A stretch of DNA of 64,000 nt, from positions 4,076,885 to 4,140,884 of the forward strand of contig CM028911.1 in assembly GCA_016801845.1 (NCBI GenBank), in the 5' to 3' direction. Within the stretch, counting starts at the first letter, position 1. Each line of letters opens with the position of its first letter. A program made the translations under genes and the position numbers. The stretch comes from Polydactylus sextarius. Lineage: Eukaryota; Chordata; Actinopteri; Polynemidae. Below, in pieces: positions 32,501 through 44,300 of the stretch. The notes beneath the pieces are model-generated. The model saw nothing but the letters and a program-made list of their open reading frames with translations, had not been told where the DNA came from and made no database searches.

Positions 32501-35500
32501 GAATCAAAAATTCTTTTGAAATTCAGTAGAAACAGTAAGATGTGAGGAAACAAAAAGTTAGTGGCCTGGTTTTCTTCTGTATCAGTAGAGAAACAGCTTG
32601 AAATGAACTCCCACAGGGCAAGAGATACTCTCAAAATCTTGTGCATGGGATGAAAAGGCCAAGTGTGAAGAGGAAAAGGCTCAAACATACAGCGTCTATC
32701 AAGAACTCAGAGGCTGGCAGACACATATAGGAGTTAATTGTATTTTAGAACATGGGTGACAGGTGTGTAGGCGGCGGGAGTCTGATGAACGTCTGTGACC
32801 AAAATGTTGCGTTTGCTCATTAAATAATTTAACATGTCGACAGCTTATGGGTATTTTTTTTTAATGTCAGGGAACTGAAGATAATCTGTCATGTTTTACG
32901 GGTGTGTTTCTTAGGCCAGATGGATCCAAGGAGCAGATCAAGGCAGATCTGATCGTAGGTTGTGATGGTGCTTTCTCCGCCATCCGTAAGCAGTTCCTCC
33001 GCCGCAGCCGCTTCAACTACAGCCAGACCTACATCCCTCACGGCTACATGGAGCTCACCATGCCACCCAGCAACGGAGAGGTCAGTCTCAGAGCAGAGAA
33101 GAGGAGGTGTGACGCTGCATGATTTGTTGTGTTCTTTCTTTCTTTTTTTTTTATTTGACTCTGTTTCATTATCTCGTCCAGTTTGCTATGAAACCAAACT
33201 ACCTGCACATCTGGCCACGAAACACATTTATGATGATTGCCCTGCCCAACTTGGTGAGCACAGAGAATTTTTTTTTTCTCTAAAATGTTATGCTTTATTT
33301 GTGAGTTATGACTTCACAGCTGTTGCACACACAGACAAAAGCATAATCAGTCCACAAACTTTCAGGGTTGAGTTGAACGATTTAACTCTATGATGTTCTC
33401 ATTGAGTCAGTTAGCCTCATTTGCAGACGCTTCACCGTCGGTACAGGATGTGACTCATCACAGGAATCACAGTCTGTCTTGCGAAACGTCTGGACTCAAG
33501 GTTCAACTTAAATTTAACGTGTCAGTTGCGTCGTCCTCATCTGTCTCTGCCTGACTTCTCTCGGCCTTTCCTGTCCTTTTTAATCCCAAAATGACTTTTT
33601 CATGCACGGCTGACTCAGCATGAAAGTATTTTTTTGCTCTTCTCAGTGAGACCAAGTTAAGACAGCTGACTCTGGGAAGCAGTTACACTGTCATTCATTG
33701 CCCCAGCTCCCAGGAACACATTAAGGCTGACAATGAAAAAAAAAACATCCTTGCTGTGGATTCCATGGTAACAGAGACAGTGCTAAAAGGTCCTCAGGGA
33801 GGACTTTGTGATGTTGATAGATAGCACCTGCTTATGGGCAGATAATGACACGCCTACAACCTCAGTGCGCTTTCATCCATCACTTGTACGGTATTGTGTC
33901 TGACCGCTAAGTTTGCACTGAGGAGGGGTTCTATAACTACTTTTCTGTAGCTACTTTCTGTAACTACTTTCTATGACTAGTTTGCACAACATGTCACCTT
34001 CAAACCTTTGCACACTACCTCAGATCAGGACTGGACCTTCTACACTGTTGTTTTTATATTCAAACTTACTTACTTAGTTTATCTTTTATCTTTGGTCACC
34101 TCATGTTTTTAACATGTGATGCAATGACAATAAAGCTCATTGAATCCTTGAATCCTACAATGAATTCAGTGGGATTTAGAGACCAGTGGTACAGATGTGA
34201 TTTAATTTAACATATAACAGTATATATCTATAAAAGGATACTTCTTTATGTCTGAGTGTTTACTCTTGACCTATTGGCAAAACTTACCTGTAATAAATTT
34301 CCACAAATAAATGGAAGGTGCACTCACCAGGCTGCTCCGACAAGGCAATATATCCCATGACCTTCCTCAGCAGCTATAACAAGAGACGCAGCTATAAACT
34401 GTAGGAGTAGATAAGTAAGTGAAGCTTGTGTCTTGATAAATATGTGTTTAGCTTGTGTATATTTTATCACAGATGTGACTTTATTAGTGCATTTTTGAGA
34501 GTGTATGGTAGAGATAACAAACATGACATACAAGCCCAGGATATGAATTAGATTTCTCCAAGATTCAGAAATAAAGGAGTGGTTTTATTTGTTTACATTT
34601 CAGTCTATATGTCTCTGTGTCAAGCTTTTTGTGTTGACCTTGGTCTTCAATTAAATGATTGGCTTGTTCACTTAATTAAAAACAAAATTGTATTGAATTT
34701 GAAAAAAAGGACTGTCATTGGACTGCCAGCTTAAATTGAAGGCAGAGTTAACGCAGATATTCATGGTCCTTAGAGGTTGAATTTGATGGGTGAATCATCT
34801 CAATTCTCATTAAGGACCACACTCAGATTAATTACGTTGTTTGCTCTGCAGTACCTTTAAATACTGCAGACTAATTTCTAAATAATGAAAAATGATTTTA
34901 ACATTTCACCCGTTAATGTATTTTACTGACTTTTTATTCTGCTTTATGCTTCTACTCCACCAGATTTGACAGGTAAATCATGTGATTTTTTATTTTTATT
35001 TTTTATCTCACTGTGCTTCTGTTGTAGTTGTAGTTACTATATACTTTGCATACTTTAACTCTGATGCTAATGTGTAAATTTTGAATGCACTAACATTTTT
35101 ACTTGTACATGTATTTCTGTGCTGTTATAGTTTTATTTAACTGAAGTTTTGAGTACTTATTCCACTACTGGTAACCACATTATTATGCTAATGTTAGTAT
35201 TTATCTCTTACTCCTACAGACATTATGTTGTTGGGTTGTCGGTCCGTCGCCTTGTGGTAAAAGCAATATCTCAATACGGCTTTGAGTGAATCTTTTCAAA
35301 TCTGGCACAAATATTCTCTTCTCATGGATGAACTGATTAAGATTTTTGTGTTTAAAGGATGAAGGTCACTCTGACTTCAAAAAGCACAATTTTTGACTCG
35401 TGACCACAAAATCTCAGGAATATCCTGATTGAAAATCAATCAAAACAATTTTTATGAACTATTTAGATGTTGATAGTCGATTTCAAGATAAGGGGGACCT

Positions 35501-38500
35501 CACCCTTGTGAGTGCAGTATACCTACCTAGTATACCCAACACCTGGAGGGAATTTAATACTTTTGGTATAATCACTTGGACTCAAGGATGAATTAATTTG
35601 ATTTTTTGTCCAAAGGTCAATGGTCAACACACACACACAATATATGCTTTTAGCCATATGTAAAGATAAAATGCCATAATAGTGATGCAGTTTCACTCAA
35701 ATACGATACCCAGGAACATGAGGCCATTAATATTAACTCTTAGTCAGATTTTGAATTGATTAATTTAACCTTTAAGTTGTGGTGATTGTACCCTACTATC
35801 AGAGGCAAACAATTACATCAATAAGGGAAACCAACCACAAATTAGCATAAAGTCAATATATTAGAATAACAGACATAGAATAGAATAACAGACATGCTGC
35901 CAGTTTGACACAGTTCTACGTAGTGCTCATGTTGTAAAGCACTGTTTTGTTGGGAGTGTTTCATAACTTTAATGTCTGTAGATAAGGATGGTTCCATTTA
36001 ACTTAATAATAACAGACATGTCACAGTTGACTGCAGAGAAAAAATCACTCTGCATTTAACTTTTTTCCATTTAGGACAAGACATTTACCTGCACCCTCTT
36101 CATGCCCTTTGAAGAGTTTGAGAAAATTACCACAGGAGACGACGTAATCAAGTTTTTCCAGACATACTTCCCTGACGCAATACCTCTAATAGGAGCGTGA
36201 GTAACTGTCTTTACTCTTCTGTCTTTTTTTTTTTTTTCATATCTGGATACTAAGTCATCTTAAAAACACTTTCATTCCCCATCATTCCCCCATGACTCCA
36301 ATCGCATCCACAGCCATGATCACTGAAGTGTTAAATTGCAGACTTACAGTTACACGGCTTCGTCCGTCAACGTTTTAATTAGAGGTGAACTGTATGTTGT
36401 TGCTTATGGACAGACAGGGCAGTCACGAGGTGCAGAAACATTTCAGACTTTCAATCATACACTCCTTCTCTGGGGTTCAGTCTGTTTCATTGTGCACTGA
36501 CATAAACAACCAAACACAGCCTCTGTGTAGCTGTTGAACTATTCCAGGGCTGACAGGTTGTTTTAGCTTGTTCAAATGTGACAGATGCTTTTGTAGTAAA
36601 CAAAAAAACCCCAAATCTGTCGTTTATAAAAATGCAGCTGTGGAAATGAACCACTCAAAGTGAGTTTATAATTGTTTTATTTCTGTTTCTGTAACTTGCA
36701 GTGATGCTCTCAGGAGGGATTATTTCCGATTGCCTGCACAAGCCATGGTGTCTGTCAAGTGCTCCCCATATCACATTGATGACAAATGTGTCCTTATGGG
36801 CGATGCGGCTCACGCTGTGGTGCCTTTCTACGGACAGGGGATGAACGCTGTGAGTAAGAGAAGAAAAAAAAATGAAAGAAAAAAGAAATAAAGAGGAATA
36901 AAATGGAGACTCATTCATCCATTTATGCTTTATAGGGCTTTGAAGACTGCATTGTGTTTGACGAAATAATGGATCTGTTCAACGAGGATTTCAGTAAGTA
37001 CTTTTCAAATGAGGGAAGATTAAGCGAGACGAAGAAGATGAAATGACGGTTCTTAAGGAAATCTGTCTGATTTCCTTTCTCTCTCTCTCTGTGTATTTGT
37101 GTGTATTTGTGCAGGTGCTGTACTGGCTGAATATACAAGAGTGCGAGTTCCAGACGACCATGCAATTGCAGACCTGGCCATGTACAACTACATTGAAGTA
37201 CTATGCGTATTTATTTACTGTGATTAATTTAACCTTATTACTTCATAGCGCACAACTTCATACAACATCGTAGCACTTAAATTCCATTAATGTGTCTATT
37301 AGAAATCTATTATTTGCAGTAAATCTCTCTGATCCAAGTCCAAGATGTTCACTTTAAGTTGCTATAACTGCAGTATTTCTTATAACAACAGATCAGATGA
37401 CGGTGTAAAATGGAATGTTTTGCTCACAGTTTCATACCCACAGAATTATCACCAAACTCTGTAGGGAAATTATGTTACTCAGAGTCTCCCCACTGGCTGT
37501 TGAGGAGGATGTATCAACTGTGGGACAATGGTGTTTTATCTGTAGAACTGATTTGCACAAACATAGTTTGATTCTGTGTGAAGTCAAATTTCACCCACAA
37601 ACAGATGCTTCTTTATCCAGTCTTGCCGTGGCAATTGAGTGTGCAATTTCTTTATTTGTCCACGACACATTATGCACAGCCACAGATCTTCCCACTTCAA
37701 ATACTAATTGACAAAAACATCACATCTCTTAGTTGGACAGCTACCCAACCATCTGCTCTTTAAAATTCATGAGGCAGTAATTGCTGTTAAGTTTAGGGTT
37801 AATCTCTGCAGCTATGAGAGCAGAGAAAAACTGCTTGACATTTCTGATATAGCTGCAAGACATATTGAAGAACCTCACAAGATGAAGGCCAGATGGTGCA
37901 TGTCACTGACACATGAACGTTTTGTTTTGTTATATAGATGAGAGCACATGTCAACTCCAAGTGGTTCCTCTTCAGAAAATATGTCGATAACTTCCTCCAC
38001 TTTGTCATGCCAAAGACAATAATTCCACTTTACACAATGGTAAATACCCTGATTAACATTCTGATTACTCTCACTTTGCTTTGTCGACCACATAATCTAC
38101 ATGAGCCTTTATCCTTCATTGTCTCCAGGTCACTTTCACAAGGACAAGATACCACAAAGCAGTGGAGCGCTGGCACTGGCAAGACAAGGTTAAGCCACTT
38201 CTGTATCATCTTTTATGCTGCCTACGCTTAATTTCATCTTGGAGCTTTCATACCTTTGAACATCTCAGTATTGTAATTCAGGACTCTTTTGAAGTCGCAG
38301 TATTATCAGCCATGAAAGAAGGAAAAAAAGGATGTGCCTCTCAGTGGGCGAATACTTCCCCTTTCTGCAACATTTATTTCACCACAAAATAGAGTTTTGC
38401 TGCACCAAGAAATGTTTATTATTCATCATCATGTAGTCCTTGGCTCTTTGTTGTTTTCTTTTAAACCTCATAGATATAACTAGGGGAAATTAATTGACCT

Positions 38501-39249
38501 CTATAAGGGGGAAGAAAAACTGCAGGAGGAAGCAATGTGTACTGTAGTGGAGCACAGTTGTTAACAAAATAATGAAATAATAAGTTAAGATATTGAAATG
38601 GAGGCATTGAGGTGAGCTACAGAGAGGAAATCGTGTCTTAGCTGAATGAAGGAAAGATATTGAATTGGAATGGAAGAAAGGCCACTGAATTCGGTGAAGA
38701 ATAAACAGCTGCATGTTTCTGTCAGTTATAAACACGAGATTTATTATTTCTGATTTTTATATAGATTTATTTATTATATACCCTGGAGTCACATTATCTT
38801 ACATAAATTATGTTAGATAAGTTGGATGTCCTCAATTTAATAACTAATAACATCACCATACTTGTATTTACTGGTGTATTTACTTGATAGTTTGAGTATG
38901 AGTTTTCAAGATTCTTTAGATAATATTTGCAGTTAATTGTCTAGAAGTAAATACAATTGACAGCAAAATGATCAGTTAACTCCCCTATGAAATTATTTGA
39001 AATCTTCGGGACTCATTATGAGGTGTTATTCATGAAGAACAAATATTTACATGTGCTTAACTAAAAAGCTGATAAAGTTTTTTCTATAAATTTACTTTGC
39101 AGGTGATAAACCGAGGCCTGCTGCTCAGTGCTACAGGAGCTGCTCTGGGATGCTCCTACCTGCTCATTAAGAATCCACCTGATATCCAGAAGCTCATCAT
39201 CCCTGCTGAGAAAATGTGGAACCGCCTCATGGACCTCAGGACCTCTTGA
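26534..39249 (+). CDS. kmo: Kynurenine 3-monooxygenase, 15 coding exons
   Basis: FAD-dependent hydroxylase of the mitochondrial outer membrane, converting L-kynurenine to 3-hydroxykynurenine with NADPH and O2. Coding exons: 26534-26596, 26824-26893, 27098-27195, 27839-27928, 28602-28650, 30510-30597, 32915-33080, 33182-33253, 36075-36196, 36702-36849, 36936-36993, 37115-37197, 37938-38039, 38129-38188, 39103-39249. They total 1416 nt, 471 residues (human 486). The FAD Rossmann glycines GGGLVG are at 18-23; DLIVGCDGAFSAIR is in exon 7; GDAAHAVVPFYGQGMNAG is at 306-323, the second flavin-contact motif. The last exon encodes a hydrophobic stretch at about 428-445 (GLLLSATGAALGCSYLLI), the expected tail anchor, followed by a shorter tail than in human. 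The start ATG has A at -3 and G at +4. All junctions are GT/AG; the exon 12 donor (GTACTA) is weak. Confidence 0.97.
29689..29763. repeat. Nested palindromic CATATGA/CATATGT array
   Basis: Lies in KMO intron 5. Ten 7-nt units switch orientation three times. A perfect 54-nt palindrome spans 29689-29742, a second of 34 nt spans 29720-29753, and a third of 26 nt spans 29738-29763. No gene or known element explains it. Confidence 0.95.
30618..30694. repeat. Long hairpin in KMO intron 6
   Basis: Arms 30618-30649 and 30661-30694 pair almost fully, with a 2-nt bulge; the loop is about 11 nt. Each arm carries a short CA/TG run flanked by unique sequence (ATGTGCACTCTG and its complement). It begins 20 nt after the exon 6 donor. 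Confidence 0.9.
31860..31990 (+). repeat. Dispersed repeat family, copy 1
   Basis: Carries TCTTTCAAATGTGGCACAAC, then TTCACTGAGACTCAATAGAT, GAACTGAATAGA and GGTCAAAGGTCAAGGTCAC. The same ordered blocks recur at 32280, 35270 and 44870. It lies in KMO intron 6. It resembles a widespread teleost repeat, but I cannot name the family. Confidence 0.6.
32275..32400 (+). repeat. Dispersed repeat family, copy 2
   Basis: Carries CTATATCTCAAAAACACCTT, TCAAATTTGGCACAAATGTT, CACTTGGACTCAAAGGTGAA, CTGATTAGA and a GTCAAAGG end. Same orientation as copy 1, about 400 nt away in KMO intron 6. Confidence 0.6.
33990..34160 (+). mobile_element. Possible LINE 3' end
   Basis: Ends with GATGCAATGACAATAAAGCT then CATTGAATCCTTGAATCC, the style of 3' UTR ending I associate with fish LINEs. 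The body is not recognisable. It lies in KMO intron 8. Confidence 0.3.
34915..35175 (+). repeat. Dispersed teleost repeat ending GAGTACTT..CCACTACTG
   Basis: Contains the ordered blocks TACTTTGCATACTTTAACT, ATTTTGAATGCA, ACATTTTTACTTGTA and GAGTACTTATTCCACTACTG, typical of a common fish repeat that I cannot name. It lies in KMO intron 8. Confidence 0.5.
35250..35620 (+). repeat. Dispersed repeat family, copy 3
   Basis: Carries GCAATATCTCAATACGGCTT, TTTCAAATCTGGCACAAATA, GATGAACTGATTAAGATTTT and GATGAAGGTCACTCTGAC, then a second partial unit (TCACTTGGACTCAAGGATGA, GTCCAAAGGTCAATGGTCAA) at about 35560-35620. It lies in KMO intron 8. Confidence 0.6.
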
Positions 39250-39607
39250 GTGCTGGAAGAGTCTCTAATCTGACAGTGCCAAAACTGGAGCGTTAAACAC
39301 TACAAGTATCTGAGAGACATTTACATTTTAATCAGGGTTTGATTGAGTTCTCTAATTCACAATGAAAACTCTGCCAGGGAGATCAATGTACTGTAATAAC
39401 AATTGCTGCAAGTATTATCTGACATAATAATTGTTATATAATTTTATACATTTTTTAAAACACAATATTTTTTCAGTCTTAAAATTTTGTATTCATGCTG
39501 CCATCATCAATTACACAGCTCTTGATTGTCAGATCAAAATATCAGTGTTAAACTCAGGGTTGAAGGCAGAGTCTAGACTAGGCCTTATATGATGGTTAAG
39601 AATTACA

Positions 39608-39613
39608 AATAAA
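39608..39613 (+). terminator. Candidate KMO poly(A) signal
   Basis: AATAAA, 359 nt after the KMO stop codon; the first canonical hexamer downstream that I noticed. Confidence 0.55.
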
Positions 39614-40084
39614 TGTTCCCTCAGCTCGCTGATATTATCATGTTTTAATTTTTCTTTACTCTTTTTTTGCCATTCGCTAGTAGCCACTATAGTCCCTTAT
39701 GGCTCATATCAAACCTATATCTTTAATAGCAATTATTTTTTGGCCACATGGGGGCTGCAAAATCAACGTGGGATCATAGCTTTTCCCTTAAGTCAATAAT
39801 GGGAACTTGTTAGCAAACAGTTGCTTATTTTCACTTATTTACACTAATAAGTTATGAAGCAACCTTAGCATCATTGAGAATGTGTTTCTTATCATCTGGC
39901 AAATCCAGTGTTTATTACATTTTAGCTTTGTTTTTGGTCTCCATCAACTCCCACAGCAGATAAATGCTAAAGTAGCTAGATGCTAGCTAGTTGTTAACTG
40001 TGCGTCTTCTGGTTGTCACTGAGCAGGTGATGTACATTAGGTTTTAGAGCTGCATGAGTGAACAGTTGCGTGTTTCTGTTTGTC

Positions 40085-40212
40085 AGACCTGTGATAGACT
40101 GGTGACCTGTCAGGGGTGTACTGGGCTTCTTGCCCAAAGTCAGATGGGATTAGCTCTAGCCCCCGTGTGACCCAAGTGGATAAGCAGTGTGCTCATGGAA
40201 GGACAGATGGCT
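40085..40212 (+). mobile_element. L2-like LINE/SINE 3' tail fragment
   Basis: Reads GATAGACTGGTGACCTGTCA, then GGGTGTACTGGGCTTCTTGC, GGGATTAGCTCTAGCCCCCG and GTGGATAAGCAG, close to the very common fish tail with 'GGCGACCTGTCCAGGGTGTA' and 'GGATAAGCGG'. About 25% appears changed, so it is old. The family name is from memory. Confidence 0.6.
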
Positions 40213-40867
40213 ATGGCTGCTTCAAAAAAATAGTATGCTTATTAACTTTTATTGCCAAGAATTAGATGAGAGACGTGATACAATTTAAGTTCTGTTGGGT
40301 AAACATGAAGCTTGCAGATTAGCTTAGCTTCGTAGCATAAAGACTGCAAACAGAAGAAACAAGTAGCCTGGCAGGCCAACTGACATTTACAAACGATACA
40401 TTGTGATTTAACTTTTAAACAGAGCTGGGTTAACAATTCCCATTTACAGTCTTTATTGCTAAGCAACGCTAACCGTACCCTGGCTTTAGCTCTATATTTG
40501 ACTTGCAGATATAAAAATGGAATCAACCCTCTCATCTGAATTAGCATATTCCCCATAATGCTATGCTATTCTTTCCAAACCAAACCAAACAGTGCAAAAA
40601 CAAAGACAACTCGTTCATTAAGTCAAATATCATCAGTGAATCATCACGTATGGAAATCCATTCATCAAGACTATTCATAGATGACAGCCCAGGAGGTTAA
40701 GGAAAAGCGCATCGAGGTCCCAGTCTCATCTCCTGTTCTAATTACACTCCTGTAGTCCTCATACATATATAATTCCATTGAATATCATTCACCAGTGACT
40801 GCTCTCATCACAGGTTAGACTGTAATAAGATAACACACACATGCTTGGTAGCTTAAAATACGATCTC

Positions 40868-40873
40868 TTTATT
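40868..40873 (-). terminator. Candidate OPN3 poly(A) signal
   Basis: TTTATT on the plus strand (AATAAA in the transcript), about 455 nt after the OPN3 stop. Another match lies at 40248-40253. Confidence 0.45.
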
Positions 40874-41327
40874 GAATCTATACACAGTCATGTCAGTTTG
40901 TCTATTGTGGTTTATGGCTAGGTAGCTAAGGCTTATTTTCCATGCTACACACTTGCAGTTGGGTACCAACCAAAACAATCTTCTATCACATATTGATCTA
41001 AAGTCAGGTCCGCAACACTGCAGGCCTCTAAATGCTCAACGCAGTCTTACAGTTGTCACACATACTGTATGGCATATTTGACAAATAAGTGTGATTATTT
41101 TTCTAAGAAAAACATAATAACTAGTTAAGTTATGCATTTTATGCATTTATGTCACCACAGCTGATGTTAGATGAGGATGCCACACTTTTTTACTGGTAAC
41201 AAGTCTGTAACTGTGTGTAGACGCAGAAACATTGAAGGAGGTCAGACAGGATTATTTTGGCTTGAAATTGCATGTTATTTCCTAAGGCATACTGAGTGGT
41301 AGGGGTGAGAAGTCCAGTTCTTGTGGA

Positions 41328-44300
41328 TCACAGTGGCCTCACTTGTATGACATTAACTTCTGAGAAATCCCCACTCCTGGATGTCACGCCCAGGTGCTGG
41401 AAGTCATCACTAGTGATGATGAAGACAATGGAAGAGGAGCTAAAGGTAACCCTCTTTTTGGGTCGGTCCTTGTTCGTGCAAGGACCAGACATGACGATTG
41501 GTCGGATTGGGCGCTCGACAGGTGTCAGGGGGCGCTCTTTGAAGCTGCGTTGGAGCCAAGAGAGCCGTGAACAGAGCAGCTGCAGCAAACAGCGCCGGAA
41601 CTGTGAGAGGATGAGTAGGAGGAGCAGAGCAGTGAGATAAAAGGATAGTATTCAACAAAGGAGTAAAATTGAACCCTTTTCTTACTCATCCCACTGTTAA
41701 ACACACACAATATAGCTAGTGTAGCTGTTAATCTCAGTCCTGCACACAAAATAAATACATTCTTGTCTATAATGAAAAATGCCACCCTTCGCTTTCTTCT
41801 GTTAAACTGCCTTAAAAAAATATCTCAACTAATTACTTTAAAAATCTAAAAAATCAACTCTAATTTTTCTACTAAAACCACAGACTTTGGCACAGGAGGA
41901 GAACACACCATCAACCTTATTTGAGATGCCATTGATTTGCCCTTTTTGTCCACATTAAACTCTTAAGTTCAGTGGTGCTCACTGAAGTGGAAGAAAAAAA
42001 TCGACTGAATCCACAGGAAGTTACCAATCAGAATCCTTCAGGGAACATATAATGTATTCTACACAGCAGGAAAACAGGGACCACTGACTTCATCAATTAC
42101 ACAACAGCAGGAAGTGCTGGAAAAACGTCCAGTAAACTGAAGTTTGAACTACAAACCTTTCTGCTCATGAACACGTAGATGAGTGGATTGTAGGCAGTGC
42201 TGGACTTGGCAAAGAATGAGGGGATGATGGCCAGTGTGGGAGAGACCATGCTCTTTCTGCCGAAGGCCTCCATCATAGACACAACAGCGTAAGGCGTCCA
42301 ACACACCAAGAAGCAGGAAATCATCAGGAGAAACATAACAGCAACCCTCTTCTCGTATCGCAAGATCTTGATGATCTGAACGGTCTGGAGGTCCTGGATG
42401 GAGCGTAGCTACAAGAAAAAAGAGCAACAGTAACAATTAGACAGGCTGCTTTGTGGCCAAGCTTTTGCTGGTTTAGATCAAAATTGTTTGGTCCAGTTCT
42501 TCTGGTCCAACATTAGTCACAACACATTTGAAGAGTATTGCTTTCTTCTTTTAACATGAACAAGGACCACTGGCTCTGCTCTAAGTTCTGCTTAGATGTG
42601 CAAGCTCCTAACCTTAATCTATAAGGCTGAACACAGACACCCAAAGGAGGAAGATCAATTTGATTTCTTGTATCTGCAACCTAATTCTGTCAGTGACCAC
42701 CCAAAGTTCATGACAATGGAGAGAGGGGTTGGATAGAAGACTTACTGGTAAATTTACAGCTTTGCCTTTAAGTTCAGCACACACTTCATATTAATGGTGT
42801 TTACAACACCTGCCTTACTGCTGGCTCCATCCTACCCTCACCAAAAAACAATACCATACAGTACATGAACTCCTTCATATGGGGTAAGCATCTCATCCCC
42901 AACCTTAAGGAGCAATCAACACATTTCCCTCCATAACCATGGCTTTTGCTGACTTTCGTCCCAGCCAGTTCACACTCATGTCAAGACTGCCCTAGAGTGC
43001 TCTGGGTTATACTGCAATGAATCCATTAGAACTACATCATTTGCAAATAGCAGATAATCTGTATATGCATTTAGCCTGCCCACCCTGCTGCACCTTGAAG
43101 TCCTGTCCTTGAAAATCATCAGTGAGAGACCAGTGACAAAAATCGTGCTTCTAGAACATGCTTGAATTAGTACGTGAATGAGTGAATTAATGAAAGCAGC
43201 TTTAATAAACCAGACACTAGCACTGAGACTATGTCATTTAAGAAAAAGCCAATGTTTGTAAGCTTAATTTCCACATGCTTAGTAATAGCTGACAGCTCAT
43301 GACTCAAAAATAGAGTGGGTGACACTGACACTGATGCTGTAGATTACATTAAAGCCCTCGGTTAAAGAGGTGAGATAATAAGGCACATGGCTACGTTCCA
43401 GACTCAAACAGAACAGTTGATTGAATCACTGCAAGCTTCTATTTTTGATCATGAATTCACAAGGTCTGTTTTTCATTTGTGTTCTACATTTCTCATGAAA
43501 GCATAATCTATTTTAGTTAGGATTTGCTGGCATGGCAGGCCAACTATTTTTCTTGTTTTTTCTATGAAACCAAAAATAATCTGTAGGGATCGGGGTACTG
43601 CTCTTTGAAGATTTTCATAGCATCTCCCAATCTCCCAACCCATATGATGAGTACTCTCAGGGCTCTGAAGTGTTCATGGAATTTTGAAGAGAGATTGAAA
43701 GTTTGTGGTGCTTAAACTCAAGATTGTGAGTAGGTAGCACCTGCCACTCCCTACGAGGTTGCCAACACTTAAGGAAGTAAAGATGGCAGACTGTGATGAA
43801 GACAGACATCTGGGTCATTTGAGTAGAATTTCAGATTTTTCTCTCATTTACATGTTTTCTTACATATTTGACCATGTGCTTGACAGCACAAACAAATGAA
43901 GATGAAACAGACTCAAACAGATTGCCTAATTTCTGTCACAGACAGTGAAACCTCTTGTGATCGTCAGAGCCAGCTCACCTGTCTTGTTACCAGGCTGTCT
44001 AAGGTTCAGCACAAGTGCAACTACCAATGATTTCCAATGCACAGAATGAGCTCCGAAGGCACACACATGTTATGAGTCTGTAATGAAAGAGGAGTGAAAG
44101 AAGCACTTGGCTAGTGAAGGTCAAGGAGTTTCATTTCATTAAAATGGAAATCCAGACAGACTTTGGTTGAAAGTAATAATGTCCTGAAAATCTTCATAAC
44201 CAGGGTACATTTAATATTTACTTACACCTCACATTAATTATTAGAGAAGGCTAATGAAAAGACGAAGAAATGTATGTGTGTTGGCTGCTTAAGATTCATA

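Larger units (their letters stand above)
39250..41327. other. KMO-OPN3 convergent intergenic region
   Basis: Holds the 3' UTRs of both genes and a degraded LINE tail. No other coding sequence is seen; the frame at about 40242-40556 has no recognisable domain. Confidence 0.6.

Noticed and set aside
32962..33393. 143-codon frame on the plus strand
   Set aside because: An off-frame reading of KMO exon 7; the frame giving FAD-monooxygenase residues is a different one.
40242..40556. 104-codon minus-strand frame between KMO and OPN3
   Set aside because: No recognisable domain, overlaps the LINE tail neighbourhood and probable OPN3 downstream region.
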